In this document: piece after piece, positions 6,566 to 13,666 of the stretch
Layout: each line of letters starts with the position of its first letter
Numbering within the stretch: the stretch's first letter is position 1
Origin: Chloroflexota bacterium
Lineage (GTDB): Bacteria > Chloroflexota > Anaerolineae > CG2-30-64-16
Direction: 5' to 3'
Assembly (NCBI GenBank): GCA_029555885.1
Contig: JAKPQT010000652.1
Location: 1-17,357 of the forward strand
Length of the DNA: 17,357 bases
Notes under the pieces: model-generated
Databases searched by the model: none
Seen by the model: only the letters and a program-made list of their open reading frames with translations
Told to the model about the DNA's origin: nothing
Made by a program: the position numbers and the translations under genes

Positions 6566-9500
6566 TCACGCCTTGCGCACGCCCAGGGTCACGTCCTCGC
6601 CGTCGAGCCTGACGGTCGTCGTGAAGGCGTCCGCGACCGGTGCGCCTTCGGTGAAGCTGAGCGACAGCGTGTCCGCCGCGATCTCGGCGCCGAACTGCTG
6701 CCAGACTGCCGCGAGCGCCGGCCCTGCTTGCACAGTCGTGTGGATGCGGTCGCTGATCTCGAAGCCCGATTTCTTGCGCAGCTCCTGAATGTTGCGGCTG
6801 ACCTCGCGCGCGTAGCCCTCCCAGCGCAGCGCATCCGTCAGCTCGGTCGTCACGGCGACCAGATAGCCGCCCTCCTGGCTGACGGCCAGGCCTGGCTTCG
6901 GCGTCTTGCGCACCTGCACCTCGTCCGGCAGCACCTCGATGCGCTCGCCGTCTACCTCGACGGTGACGCTGTGCCCGCTCTCGATTGCCGCTGCGACAGC
7001 CAGCGGATCCAGCGCGTTGAGCGCGGCCCGGATGGCCGGGTACTTGCGGCCGTGCTTCTGGCCGAGCTGCTTGGGCAGCGCGTGAATCTGGACGTCCACC
7101 AGGTCGCTGCCGGCCGTGACGGTATGCAGCGCCTTGACGTTCAGTTCCTCGGTGATGACATCCGCGGCCAGGCGCATGACGGCATCCGCCTCGCTCCGGT
7201 TGGCGACGCCCACGAACGCCTCTGCCAGCGGCTGGCGCAACTTGAGGCCCGCGCTCTCCCGCGCGGCGCGGCCCAGCCCGACGACGCGCTGTGCCAACGC
7301 CATGTCGGCCAGCAGTTGCGGGTCGGCGTAGGCGGCCTGCGGCTCCGGCCAGCGGGCCAGGTGCACGCTGGCCGGCATCTCCGCGACCACGCCATCCTTA
7401 CACACGCCGCCTGTCACGAGATTGCAGTACATCTCATCGGCCAGGAACGGCGTGAACGGCGCGAGCAGGTGCGCCAGCGTGACGAGCACCTCGTAGAGCG
7501 TCTGGTGCGCAGCGAGGGCCAGCCGCTGGCTTTCCTCGTCCGCCTCCACGTTCCAGAAGCGGCGGCGGCTCAGCCGGACATACCAGTTGCTCAGCTCGTC
7601 CACGAAGTCGCTGATGGGTCGCGTCGCGCCCGTGACATCGTACGTCTCCAGCGCGCGCGTCACATCCGTCACCAGGTCGTGCAGGCGGGCCAGCACCCAG
7701 CGGTCCAGCACCGATCGCTGCGCCAGCGGCACGGGCGCCGCAAGCGGGTCGAAGTCGTTCAGGTTGGCGTAGGTCACGAAGAAGCTGTAGCTGTTCCACA
7801 GCGTCAGCATGAAGCGGCCCACGACCTCCTTGACGAGGTTCGCGCTGAAGCGCCGCGTGTTGCCGGGCGGGCTGGCGGTGTACATATACCAGCGCGTCGC
7901 GTCGGCGCCGTGCAGGTTGAACACCTGCCACGGGTCCACGATGTTACCCCGACTCTTCGACATCTTGCCGCCGTCCTCGGCCATGATATGGCCCAGGCAG
8001 ATGACGTTCTTGAACGAGGGCTGGTCGAACAGCAGCGTGCTGACGGCGTGCAGCGTGTAGAACCAACCGCGCGTCTGGTCGATGGCCTCGCAGATGAAGT
8101 CCGCCGGATACTGCTCGCTGAACACCTCTCGGTTCTCGAAGGGATAGTGCCACTGCGCAAAGGGCATCGACCCCGAATCGAACCAGGCGTCGGCCACCTC
8201 GCGCACCCGGCGCATGGTCCCGCTCCGGCAGCGCGTGCAGGCCCACGTCAGTTCATCCACGGCCGGGCGGTGCAGGTCGAGCGGCTCCGCGTCGGGCTGG
8301 TCCGGGTCCGGCCAGCGATTCATCTGCTGCGCCAGGTAGCGCGGGTTCATGAACTTGCGGCCGGTCTTCTGGCTCAACTCCGCGACCGACCCGACACACT
8401 CCTGATGGCCGCACTTGGGGTTGTCGCAGACCCAGAACGGCAGCGGCGTGCCCCAGTAACGCTCGCGCGCCAGGCCCCAGTCGATATTGTTCTCCAGCCA
8501 CTCCCCGAAGCGGCCGTCGCGGATGTGCTCCGGCACCCAGTTGATGAGCTGGTTGTTGGCGACGAGCCGGTCCTTGAAGGCGGTCGTCTTGATGTACCAC
8601 GTCGTGCGTGCGTAGTAGAGCAGCGGCGTGTCGCAGCGCCAGCAGAACGGGTAGGTGTGCTCGTAGACGCCCTGCTTGAACATCAGCCCGCGCTCGGTCA
8701 GCTCGCGCTGGATGAACGGGTCCGCATCCTTGACGAACACCCCGCGCCACGGGCCTACGGCATCGATGAACCGGCCCTGCGGGTCCACGGTCATGAGCGT
8801 CGGCAGGTTGAACTTGCGGCCCACCTCCAGGTCATCCGCGCCGAACGCCGGCGCGATATGGACGAGCCCCGTGCCGTCCTCGGTGCTGACGAAATCGCCG
8901 GGCACGATGTAGCAGTAGTCCTCGGTGACGGGCAGGAAGGTGTAGAGCGGCCGGTAGTGCAGGCCCAACAGCTCCCGGCCCTTGGCCCGGCGCAGCACCT
9001 GCACGTGGTCGGCATGGTCATCGAATACGGCGGCCATGCGCGCCTCGGCCAGCCACAGCTTGTCGTCTTCATGCTGCACGAGCACATAGTCCAGGTCCTC
9101 GCCCACGGCGACGGCCACGTTGCCCGGCAGGGTCCACGGCGTCGTCGTCCAGACGAGCAGGTAGGTCCCCGGCTGGTCCTTCAGCGGGAACTTGACGTAG
9201 ACGCTGGGGTCCTTTGTGCCCTCCTGGTAGCCCTGCGCCAGCTCATGGCTGCTCAACGGCGTCCCGCAGCGCGGGCAGTAGGGCACGACCTTGTAGCCCT
9301 GGTAGATGAGGCCGCGATCCCAGTACTGCTTGAGAATCCACCACAGCGACTCGACATAATCGTTCGTGAGCGTGCGGTAGGCCGTGGGCAGGTCCACCCA
9401 GTAGCCCATGCGCTCGGTGAGTTTCTCCCACTCTTCGACGTAATCGAACACGCTCTGGCGGCAGCGCCGGTTGAACTCTGCGACGCCGAAGTCCTCGATG

Positions 9501-9826
9501 GCCTTTTTGCCGGAGAAGCCGAGCTTCTTCTCGATCTCGAGCTCAACCGGCAGCCCGTGCGTGTCCCAGCCGCCCTTGCGCGAGACGAAGTAGCCCTGCA
9601 TGGTCTTGTAACGGGGGAAGATATCCTTGAACGCGCGCGCGAGGACATGGTGGATGCCGGGCCGGCCATTGGCCGTCGGCGGCCCCTCGTAGAAGACATA
9701 GCGCGGCCCGTCCTGCGTCTGCGCGATGGTCTGCCGGAACACATCGGCGCGGCGCCAGAACTCCAGCATCCCTTGCTCCATCGCCGGCAGGTTAACCTGC
9801 GGCGTAACGTCCTTGAACTTGCCCAT
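6566..9826 (-). CDS. ileS: Isoleucyl-tRNA synthetase, type 2, with GIHH signature
   Basis: This 1086-residue class I enzyme charges tRNA-Ile. It includes the Rossmann core with FYEGPPTANG (45-54), the CP1 editing domain with WTTTPWTLPGN (226-236) and HIAPAFGADD (323-332), the KMSKS loop (621-625) and a long C-terminal anticodon/tail region. Cysteine pairs such as CPRC (184-187) and CWRC suggest zinc sites. Length and motifs fit IleRS2, the eukaryote-like form linked to mupirocin tolerance. The first signature, normally HIGH, reads GIHH at residues 57-60 (codons GGC ATC CAC CAT). The ATG has GGGGG about 6 nt upstream. It lies 105 bp downstream of alaX in the T-box-controlled unit, with a heptad repeat between. 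A long opposite-strand open frame over it is a shadow. Confidence 0.97.
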   Translation of the reverse strand: MGKFKDVTPQVNLPAMEQGMLEFWRRADVFRQTIAQTQDGPRYVFYEGPPTANGRPGIHHVLARAFKDIFPRYKTMQGYFVSRKGGWDTHGLPVELEIEKKLGFSGKKAIEDFGVAEFNRRCRQSVFDYVEEWEKLTERMGYWVDLPTAYRTLTNDYVESLWWILKQYWDRGLIYQGYKVVPYCPRCGTPLSSHELAQGYQEGTKDPSVYVKFPLKDQPGTYLLVWTTTPWTLPGNVAVAVGEDLDYVLVQHEDDKLWLAEARMAAVFDDHADHVQVLRRAKGRELLGLHYRPLYTFLPVTEDYCYIVPGDFVSTEDGTGLVHIAPAFGADDLEVGRKFNLPTLMTVDPQGRFIDAVGPWRGVFVKDADPFIQRELTERGLMFKQGVYEHTYPFCWRCDTPLLYYARTTWYIKTTAFKDRLVANNQLINWVPEHIRDGRFGEWLENNIDWGLARERYWGTPLPFWVCDNPKCGHQECVGSVAELSQKTGRKFMNPRYLAQQMNRWPDPDQPDAEPLDLHRPAVDELTWACTRCRSGTMRRVREVADAWFDSGSMPFAQWHYPFENREVFSEQYPADFICEAIDQTRGWFYTLHAVSTLLFDQPSFKNVICLGHIMAEDGGKMSKSRGNIVDPWQVFNLHGADATRWYMYTASPPGNTRRFSANLVKEVVGRFMLTLWNSYSFFVTYANLNDFDPLAAPVPLAQRSVLDRWVLARLHDLVTDVTRALETYDVTGATRPISDFVDELSNWYVRLSRRRFWNVEADEESQRLALAAHQTLYEVLVTLAHLLAPFTPFLADEMYCNLVTGGVCKDGVVAEMPASVHLARWPEPQAAYADPQLLADMALAQRVVGLGRAARESAGLKLRQPLAEAFVGVANRSEADAVMRLAADVITEELNVKALHTVTAGSDLVDVQIHALPKQLGQKHGRKYPAIRAALNALDPLAVAAAIESGHSVTVEVDGERIEVLPDEVQVRKTPKPGLAVSQEGGYLVAVTTELTDALRWEGYAREVSRNIQELRKKSGFEISDRIHTTVQAGPALAAVWQQFGAEIAADTLSLSFTEGAPVADAFTTTVRLDGEDVTLGVRKA

Positions 9827-9840
9827 AGTGCCCCCTTCGG

Positions 9841-9946
9841 GAATGACGAATTGAGAATTATGAATTAGGAATTAGTAAGGATTAGCGAGTAACCGCTCAG
9901 TCTCCAGTTACTCGTTCCTAATTCGTCATTTCTAATTCGCAATTTC
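9841..9946. repeat. Heptad repeat pair, GAATTAN family, direct then inverted
   Basis: Direct units GAATGAC, GAATTGA, GAATTAT, GAATTAG, GAATTAG (9841-9875, fading to 9885) precede an 8-bp perfect stem CGAGTAAC/GTTACTCG (9886-9893 with 9907-9914). Inverted units CTAATTC, GTCATTT, CTAATTC, GCAATTT (9918-9946) follow. The whole element folds into one AT-rich hairpin inside the alaX-ileS unit. The last codons and stop of alaX lie in it. Confidence 0.82.
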
Positions 9947-10648
9947 TACGTAGATTCGTTTGTTGATCGCGCCCTTCGATTTGTAATCGGCGACGCGGAT
10001 GTGTCCGATCTCGCGCGTGTTGGCGACGTGCGTGCCGCCATCCGCCTGCAGGTCCAGGCCGACAATCTCGACCGTCCGCACTTCCGTGATGCCCGGCGGC
10101 AGCAGGTTGATCTTCGTGCGGATGAGGTCGGGAATCTCGAAGGCTTCGGCGCGCGGGAGAATGCGCACGCGCACGTCGCGCGCTGCCATCACCTCTGCAT
10201 TGCACTTCGCCTCGATCTCCGCCACCAGCTCACCCCGCAAGTTGGCGAACTCGAAATCCATGCGTCCCTGCAGCGGGTCCATGTTGCCGCCCGTGACCTG
10301 CGCGCCGTAATCCCGCCAGACGACGCCGCACAGCACGTGCAGCGCGGAGTGCGTCCGCATGAGCGCGTAGCGCCGGTCCCAGTCGATGGTTCCGGTCACG
10401 GTTGCGCCCTCGGCCGGCAGGTCACCCGTGAGGGTGTGCCAGACGAGGTCGCCTTCCTTCTTGACCTGCGTCACGAGCACCGTGACGCCGTCGAACGTCA
10501 GGCTGCCGGTGTCGGACGGCTGCCCGCCGCCGCCCGGATAGAAGGCCGTCCGTTCCAGCGCGACGCGGCTGCCCGCCGGGTCCGCCGCGGTGACGCGCGC
10601 CTCGAACTGGCGCAGATAGCTGTCGGTCTGATAGAGTAGGTTTGTCAC
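9932..10648 (-). CDS. AlaX-like aminoacyl-tRNA trans-editing protein
   Basis: From the GTG at 10648 the product has 238 residues, the size of AlaX-M. It matches the AlaRS-type editing fold: an N-terminal barrel with AFYPGGGGQPSDTG (35-48), the metal-binding HSALH (H100, H104) and GGTHVANTREIG (204-215). The family hydrolyses mischarged tRNAs such as Ser- or Gly-tRNA-Ala. The usual metal-ligand CxxxH reads D203-GGT-H207 here, with Asp for Cys. This may be normal for the subgroup. An ATG at 10705 is rejected because those codons overlap the T-box terminator; GGGGGTAAG precedes the GTG. The last codons (EIAN, stop) lie in a heptad repeat. It is the first gene after an isoleucine T-box and precedes ileS, suggesting a linked role in translation quality control. 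Confidence 0.87.
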   Translation of the reverse strand: MTNLLYQTDSYLRQFEARVTAADPAGSRVALERTAFYPGGGGQPSDTGSLTFDGVTVLVTQVKKEGDLVWHTLTGDLPAEGATVTGTIDWDRRYALMRTHSALHVLCGVVWRDYGAQVTGGNMDPLQGRMDFEFANLRGELVAEIEAKCNAEVMAARDVRVRILPRAEAFEIPDLIRTKINLLPPGITEVRTVEIVGLDLQADGGTHVANTREIGHIRVADYKSKGAINKRIYVEIAN

Positions 10649-10666
10649 CTTACCCCCTGTGTTTAA

Positions 10667-10702
10667 ATGAAAACGCTCTCGTCCCACGTGGGGACGAGAG
10701 CG
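10667..10702 (-). terminator. Regulated terminator of the T-box leader
   Basis: A perfect 12-bp stem (10674-10685 with 10691-10702, loop ACGTG on the plus strand) is followed on the minus strand by TTTT. Its 5' side lies directly after the T-box sequence, as needed for the antiterminator/terminator switch. Confidence 0.9.
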
Positions 10703-10737
10703 CATGCTCCCGCGATACCACCCCTGTTGACGACGAG

Positions 10738-10827
10738 TTACAAGTTGCAGGTTGCAGGTTCGAGGTTGCGGCCCCAGCTTGATCGACAGGCCTAACCTGA
10801 AACCTTCAACCTGTAAACTTTCAACCC
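10738..10827. repeat. Heptad repeat pair, TGCAGGT family, inside the T-box leader
   Basis: Direct heptads (TGCAGGT twice, TCGAGGT; 10738-10771) face inverted ones (CTAACCT, GAAACCT, TCAACCT; 10791-10827). It is the same family as the element at 4290-4367. It occupies the linker between the upper leader stems and the antiterminator, so the transcribed leader is about 90 nt longer than it needs to be. Confidence 0.8.
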
Positions 10828-11082
10828 TCGCGTCCGCTCAGTGAGGCGCCAACACGCCCCTGCGCCGGATAACGGGGCGCAACCCCGGCGATGTCTACTG
10901 GGCTGCCTGGCAGGCAGCGGTTCGGATCGCAGCTCCGGAAGGATTTTCGGTGAGCATTCCACGTCCGGCTCCCACCGGCCCGGGCTCGCTGATTTGGAAA
11001 TGGCCTTGGGTCACAACGTGACCCTTCTGGGCCGCGCAGCGGCCCACCACCTACTCGTTTCCATCATCGCTTGTCTGTGACG

Positions 11083-11111
11083 AGTCTAGCACAGGCGCGT
11101 GCGGGTGTCAA
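11083..11111 (-). promoter_or_regulatory. Sigma70 promoter of the T-box/alaX/ileS unit
   Basis: On the minus strand TTGACA (11106-11111) and TAGACT (11083-11088) are separated by 17 nt. Transcription should begin near 11076, just before the Stem I base. The -35 lies 24 bp after the stop of the transpeptidase gene, with no terminator between. Confidence 0.88.
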
Positions 11112-11135
11112 TCCTACGAAACTGGTATTTTATCC

Positions 11136-13283
11136 TCACGACCAGTAGACGTACACGACCGGGCTGTTCGGGCCGCCGGCCGCGCTCCACTGGAACACCC
11201 ACCAGGCATCGTGCGGGCTCATGTTGACGCAGCCGTGGCTGCGCGGGCGGCCGAACGCATCGTGCCAGTAGGCCGTGTGCAGCGCGTACCCGCTGTAGAA
11301 GTAGCAGGTCCACGTCACGTCCTCGATGTAGTAGCCTGGCCCGGCCATCTTGCCGGTGGTCAGCCGCCGCCAGGTGCGGAAGATGCCCTGGACCGTCGGC
11401 GTGCCCGGCAGTCCGGAGGCAATCAGCGCGGCGTACAGCGGGCGATCCCCCTCGTACGCGACGAGCGTCTGCTCGGACAGGTTGACGCCTACCCACCGTT
11501 CGCTTGCGCCGATGCTGGCGGGCCGCGCCTTGAGCCGCGCGACGCCCACCGACCGGCCATCCACCCATTGGCCCGCGGCGATTCGGTACCAGCGGACGCC
11601 GGCGACGGTGCGCGTCTCCAGGACCGGCACGACCTCGTTGTGGCCGAGCTGCCGGACGGGTTTGCCTATTCCGCCCGGTTGCCCGTAAACATCCAGCGTG
11701 GTCGGTACGACCCACCCGAACGGCAGTTGCGGCGCAGCGGCTGTGACCGTGGCCGGCTGTGCCGGGATTGCGGCCTCGACAGCATCTGCTGCCACCGCAG
11801 GCGCGGCAGCCTGTGCCGTGATGCGCACCCACTTGCCCAGCACCCAACGATTGTCACCGATGCGATACCACGTCTCGCCCGCGACAACCTGCTCGGCATA
11901 GACGATCACCTGCGCGCCGTACCGCACCACGCCGACTGGCGGGTTGCCCGCACTGACGCCGGGCCGGGCGCGTACGTTGAGCGCGGTGGCAGTCACCGTC
12001 CCTTTGCGGCCATCCGGCGGCGGGGGCGGGGGAGGTGGCGGCGGTGGGGTGTCGCCGGTCACTTGCACGTATGCGCCGTGCACCCAGCGATTGTCGCCGA
12101 TGCGATACCAGATGGCGCCCGCGACAGCCTGCTGCTCGTAGATGGTCACCACATCGCCCTTGCGCAGCGCGCCGATGGGCGGGTTGTTGCTGGCGGTGCC
12201 GGGCCGGGCGCGCACATTGAGCGAGGTCGTCACGACGCCCTTCCGGCCGGGCGGCGGTGGGGGCGGTGGGGGCGGCGGCGCAGGCTCATTCAGCACCACG
12301 CCGCGCAGATTCGACGGCTGGAAGAAGGTGACGTTGGCCGCGGCAATCCAATCGCCGCCCGCAGTCTGATACCAGCGCGCCCCACCGACGACAGTCTCGG
12401 CGCGTGCGGTGAGCCACGTGCCGGACCCCACGCGGCGCACCACGGACCCGCCGCCGGGCCGGCTGTAGGTGCCGACGACCTTCGTCGGCTTGAAATTGCG
12501 ATAGGGCAGCCAGGGCTGGGCCGCGGCGATGGTGACCGCCTCTGCTGCGGCCGCCTCCACCGCTTCGGGCGTGACCCCGGCGGGCAGCGGGGCTTCTTCC
12601 TCGGCTTCGGCAGCCGGGGCTGCCGCGGCGGCTTCCGGCTCGGTAATTTCGATGGGCGTCTCAGACAGGGTGCTCAGCCAGAAGCCCTGGTCGTCCAGCA
12701 GGTCGAGCGTGGTGGCATACAGGCCCGGCTTGGCATAGGTCAGCAGGAACTCTGCGGCCAGCAGGTCCCCTTCGTTGTTCGCCAGCCGCCACACCTGTCC
12801 CGCAGCGGCATCCAACCGGACGCTCTGGCCGGGCTGTAGACCCTCCACCTTGAGCTTGAGCAGCCGCTGGAAAGGCTCATCGGGCAGCGGCTTGAGCTGG
12901 AACAGGGCGACGGCAGGCGCGCTTGCGGCAGCGCCGGCGCTGCCGACCGTGATCTCGCCGGGCGCACGCTCACCAATCCCCGTTGTGACCGTGGCGGTCA
13001 CATCGCCCCAGTGCAGCACAGCCTCGTAGATGCCGGGAGCTGCATAGGCGTGGGTTACCAGGTCGGTCAGGCGCTGCTCGCGCCAGGTGACGATGGTCGG
13101 TGCGCACAGGTTGCCCAGGTCGTAGCTCTGCCCGTCGCCGGTCAGCAGCCGGGCTGCGGCGCATCCGGGGTCTGCCCCCTCTGCCGCAGCCTGCTCCTGC
13201 AGGCCGGCAAACGCCACCAGAAAATGTACGCTGTTCGCTGTCTCCCCGGGCCGGGCGAGCAGCCGGATGGGTGAATGGCTCAT
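11136..13283 (-). CDS. YkuD L,D-transpeptidase with four SH3-like modules
   Basis: The 715-residue protein has two beta-rich, PKD-like segments (about 1-220) and an Ala/Glu-rich linker. Four SH3-like modules follow; the central two share NVRARPG...WYRIGDNRWV and are each preceded by a run of 10-11 prolines. A C-terminal YkuD domain ends with HTAYWHDAFGRPRSHGCVNM, where C685 is the catalytic cysteine and H683 part of the signature. Such enzymes make 3-3 crosslinks in peptidoglycan or attach proteins to it, acting outside the membrane. No signal peptide or membrane helix is visible, and an in-frame TGA 12 nt upstream rules out a longer start, so export is unexplained. The ATG has GGGAG close upstream. 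The two central SH3 modules are a 240-bp tandem duplication. Confidence 0.9.
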   Translation of the reverse strand: MSHSPIRLLARPGETANSVHFLVAFAGLQEQAAAEGADPGCAAARLLTGDGQSYDLGNLCAPTIVTWREQRLTDLVTHAYAAPGIYEAVLHWGDVTATVTTGIGERAPGEITVGSAGAAASAPAVALFQLKPLPDEPFQRLLKLKVEGLQPGQSVRLDAAAGQVWRLANNEGDLLAAEFLLTYAKPGLYATTLDLLDDQGFWLSTLSETPIEITEPEAAAAAPAAEAEEEAPLPAGVTPEAVEAAAAEAVTIAAAQPWLPYRNFKPTKVVGTYSRPGGGSVVRRVGSGTWLTARAETVVGGARWYQTAGGDWIAAANVTFFQPSNLRGVVLNEPAPPPPPPPPPPGRKGVVTTSLNVRARPGTASNNPPIGALRKGDVVTIYEQQAVAGAIWYRIGDNRWVHGAYVQVTGDTPPPPPPPPPPPDGRKGTVTATALNVRARPGVSAGNPPVGVVRYGAQVIVYAEQVVAGETWYRIGDNRWVLGKWVRITAQAAAPAVAADAVEAAIPAQPATVTAAAPQLPFGWVVPTTLDVYGQPGGIGKPVRQLGHNEVVPVLETRTVAGVRWYRIAAGQWVDGRSVGVARLKARPASIGASERWVGVNLSEQTLVAYEGDRPLYAALIASGLPGTPTVQGIFRTWRRLTTGKMAGPGYYIEDVTWTCYFYSGYALHTAYWHDAFGRPRSHGCVNMSPHDAWWVFQWSAAGGPNSPVVYVYWS

Positions 13284-13349
13284 AGCTCCCTCTCATCGGT
13301 CAAACACATGGCAAACACGTTCCTCGCCAGCGCGCGAGTTATGGACAAT

Positions 13350-13378
13350 ATAATACCTGTTATTGTGAGCGGTGACAA
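13350..13378 (-). promoter_or_regulatory. Promoter of the L,D-transpeptidase, -35 supplied by a repeat unit
   Basis: On the minus strand TTGTCA (13373-13378), a 17-nt spacer and TATTAT (13350-13355) lie about 67 bp before the start codon. Both hexamers match consensus at five of six positions. The -35 is part of the first octamer repeat unit read in reverse. An ACAATA/TATTGT inverted repeat (13345-13350, 13361-13366) brackets the spacer. Confidence 0.7.
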
Positions 13379-13497
13379 GGCGACGGTGACGGGGTGAACG
13401 GGTGAAGAGGTGACGGGGTGACAAGGTGAAGAGGTGACAAGGTGAAGAGGTGACAGGGTGAAGAGGTGAATGGGTGAAGAGGTGAATGGGTGAGGAG
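13371..13497. repeat. Long octamer repeat array, NNGGTGAM family
   Basis: About sixteen 8-bp units follow each other with the pattern NNGGTGAC or NNGGTGAA (for example GAGGTGAC, AAGGTGAA, TGGGTGAA). One 6-bp unit near 13385 breaks the phase. It is the longest array of this family in the window and lies upstream of the transpeptidase promoter. Confidence 0.88.
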
Positions 13498-13539
13498 CTG
13501 GCATGCTCAGATGCAGGCTCCTCGTGCCTCCACTGCATC

Positions 13540-13609
13540 GGAGTCGAGGCTTCAGCCGGTTTGGTCGTGTAAGAGATAACACCGCCAAACTGGCTAAAGC
13601 CTTGACTTC
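13540..13609 (+). ncRNA. Long hairpin, possible structured RNA or fold-back element
   Basis: Arms 13540-13564 and 13585-13609 form a 25-bp stem with 21 Watson-Crick pairs, three G-U pairs and one C-A mismatch when read as plus-strand RNA. A further GTGT/ACAC pairing lies inside the 20-nt apical part. No T-run follows, and no open frame is convincing here. Another small stem GATGCAG/CTGCATC (13510-13539) lies just upstream. It may be a structured RNA, a processing site or the remnant of a fold-back mobile element; promoter evidence is lacking. Confidence 0.35.
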
Positions 13610-13666
13610 AATTCTCGCATGGCGTGAGCGTTGGATTTCTCCGATAAAGAGGTGATAGGGGGACAA

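Larger units (their letters stand above)
10667..11076 (-). promoter_or_regulatory. T-box riboswitch, isoleucine-specific, before alaX-ileS
   Basis: The minus-strand leader has the T-box parts in order. The K-turn GATGAT/GGA lies near the Stem I base, and the AGTA S-turn is at 11052-11055. The specifier loop GAAAATCC aligns with the GAAAGGCA loop of Bacillus glyQS and puts the specifier at 10942-10944 as ATC, isoleucine. A GGTGGGAGCC distal loop is present. A Stem II palindrome GCTGCCTGCCAGGCAGC lies near 10899-10915, and an AGTAGA motif follows. The 14-15 nt T-box AGGGGTGGTATCGCG is at 10711-10725. A 12-bp terminator hairpin with TTTT ends the leader. Uncharged tRNA-Ile should favour the antiterminator. 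Two extra 7-bp hairpins sit in Stem I (11008-11024 and 11029-11045), and a heptad repeat pair splits Stem II/III from the antiterminator. Confidence 0.9.

Noticed and set aside
6458..9868. A 1136-codon plus-strand open frame opposite ileS
   Set aside because: It mirrors the whole ileS gene in a GC-rich region, has a low-complexity His/Arg/Val-rich translation with no recognisable domains, and ileS is unambiguous.
10649..10705. Upstream ATG start for the AlaX-like gene
   Set aside because: Those codons overlap the T-box terminator stem and its T-run; the GTG at 10648 fits the family start and follows a GGGGG sequence.
10930..10940. GCT or CTG within GGAGCTGC as the T-box specifier
   Set aside because: GGA belongs to the K-turn and GCT pairs with AGC at the Stem I base; the 8-nt loop GAAAATCC aligns with the glyQS specifier loop and gives ATC.
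11211..12839. A 542-codon plus-strand open frame opposite the transpeptidase
   Set aside because: It is an antisense shadow of the YkuD/SH3 gene and begins inside its catalytic domain; no domain or ribosome binding site supports it.
13371..13497. Octamer array as a CRISPR
   Set aside because: Units are 8 bp, contiguous and without spacers, and there are no cas genes.
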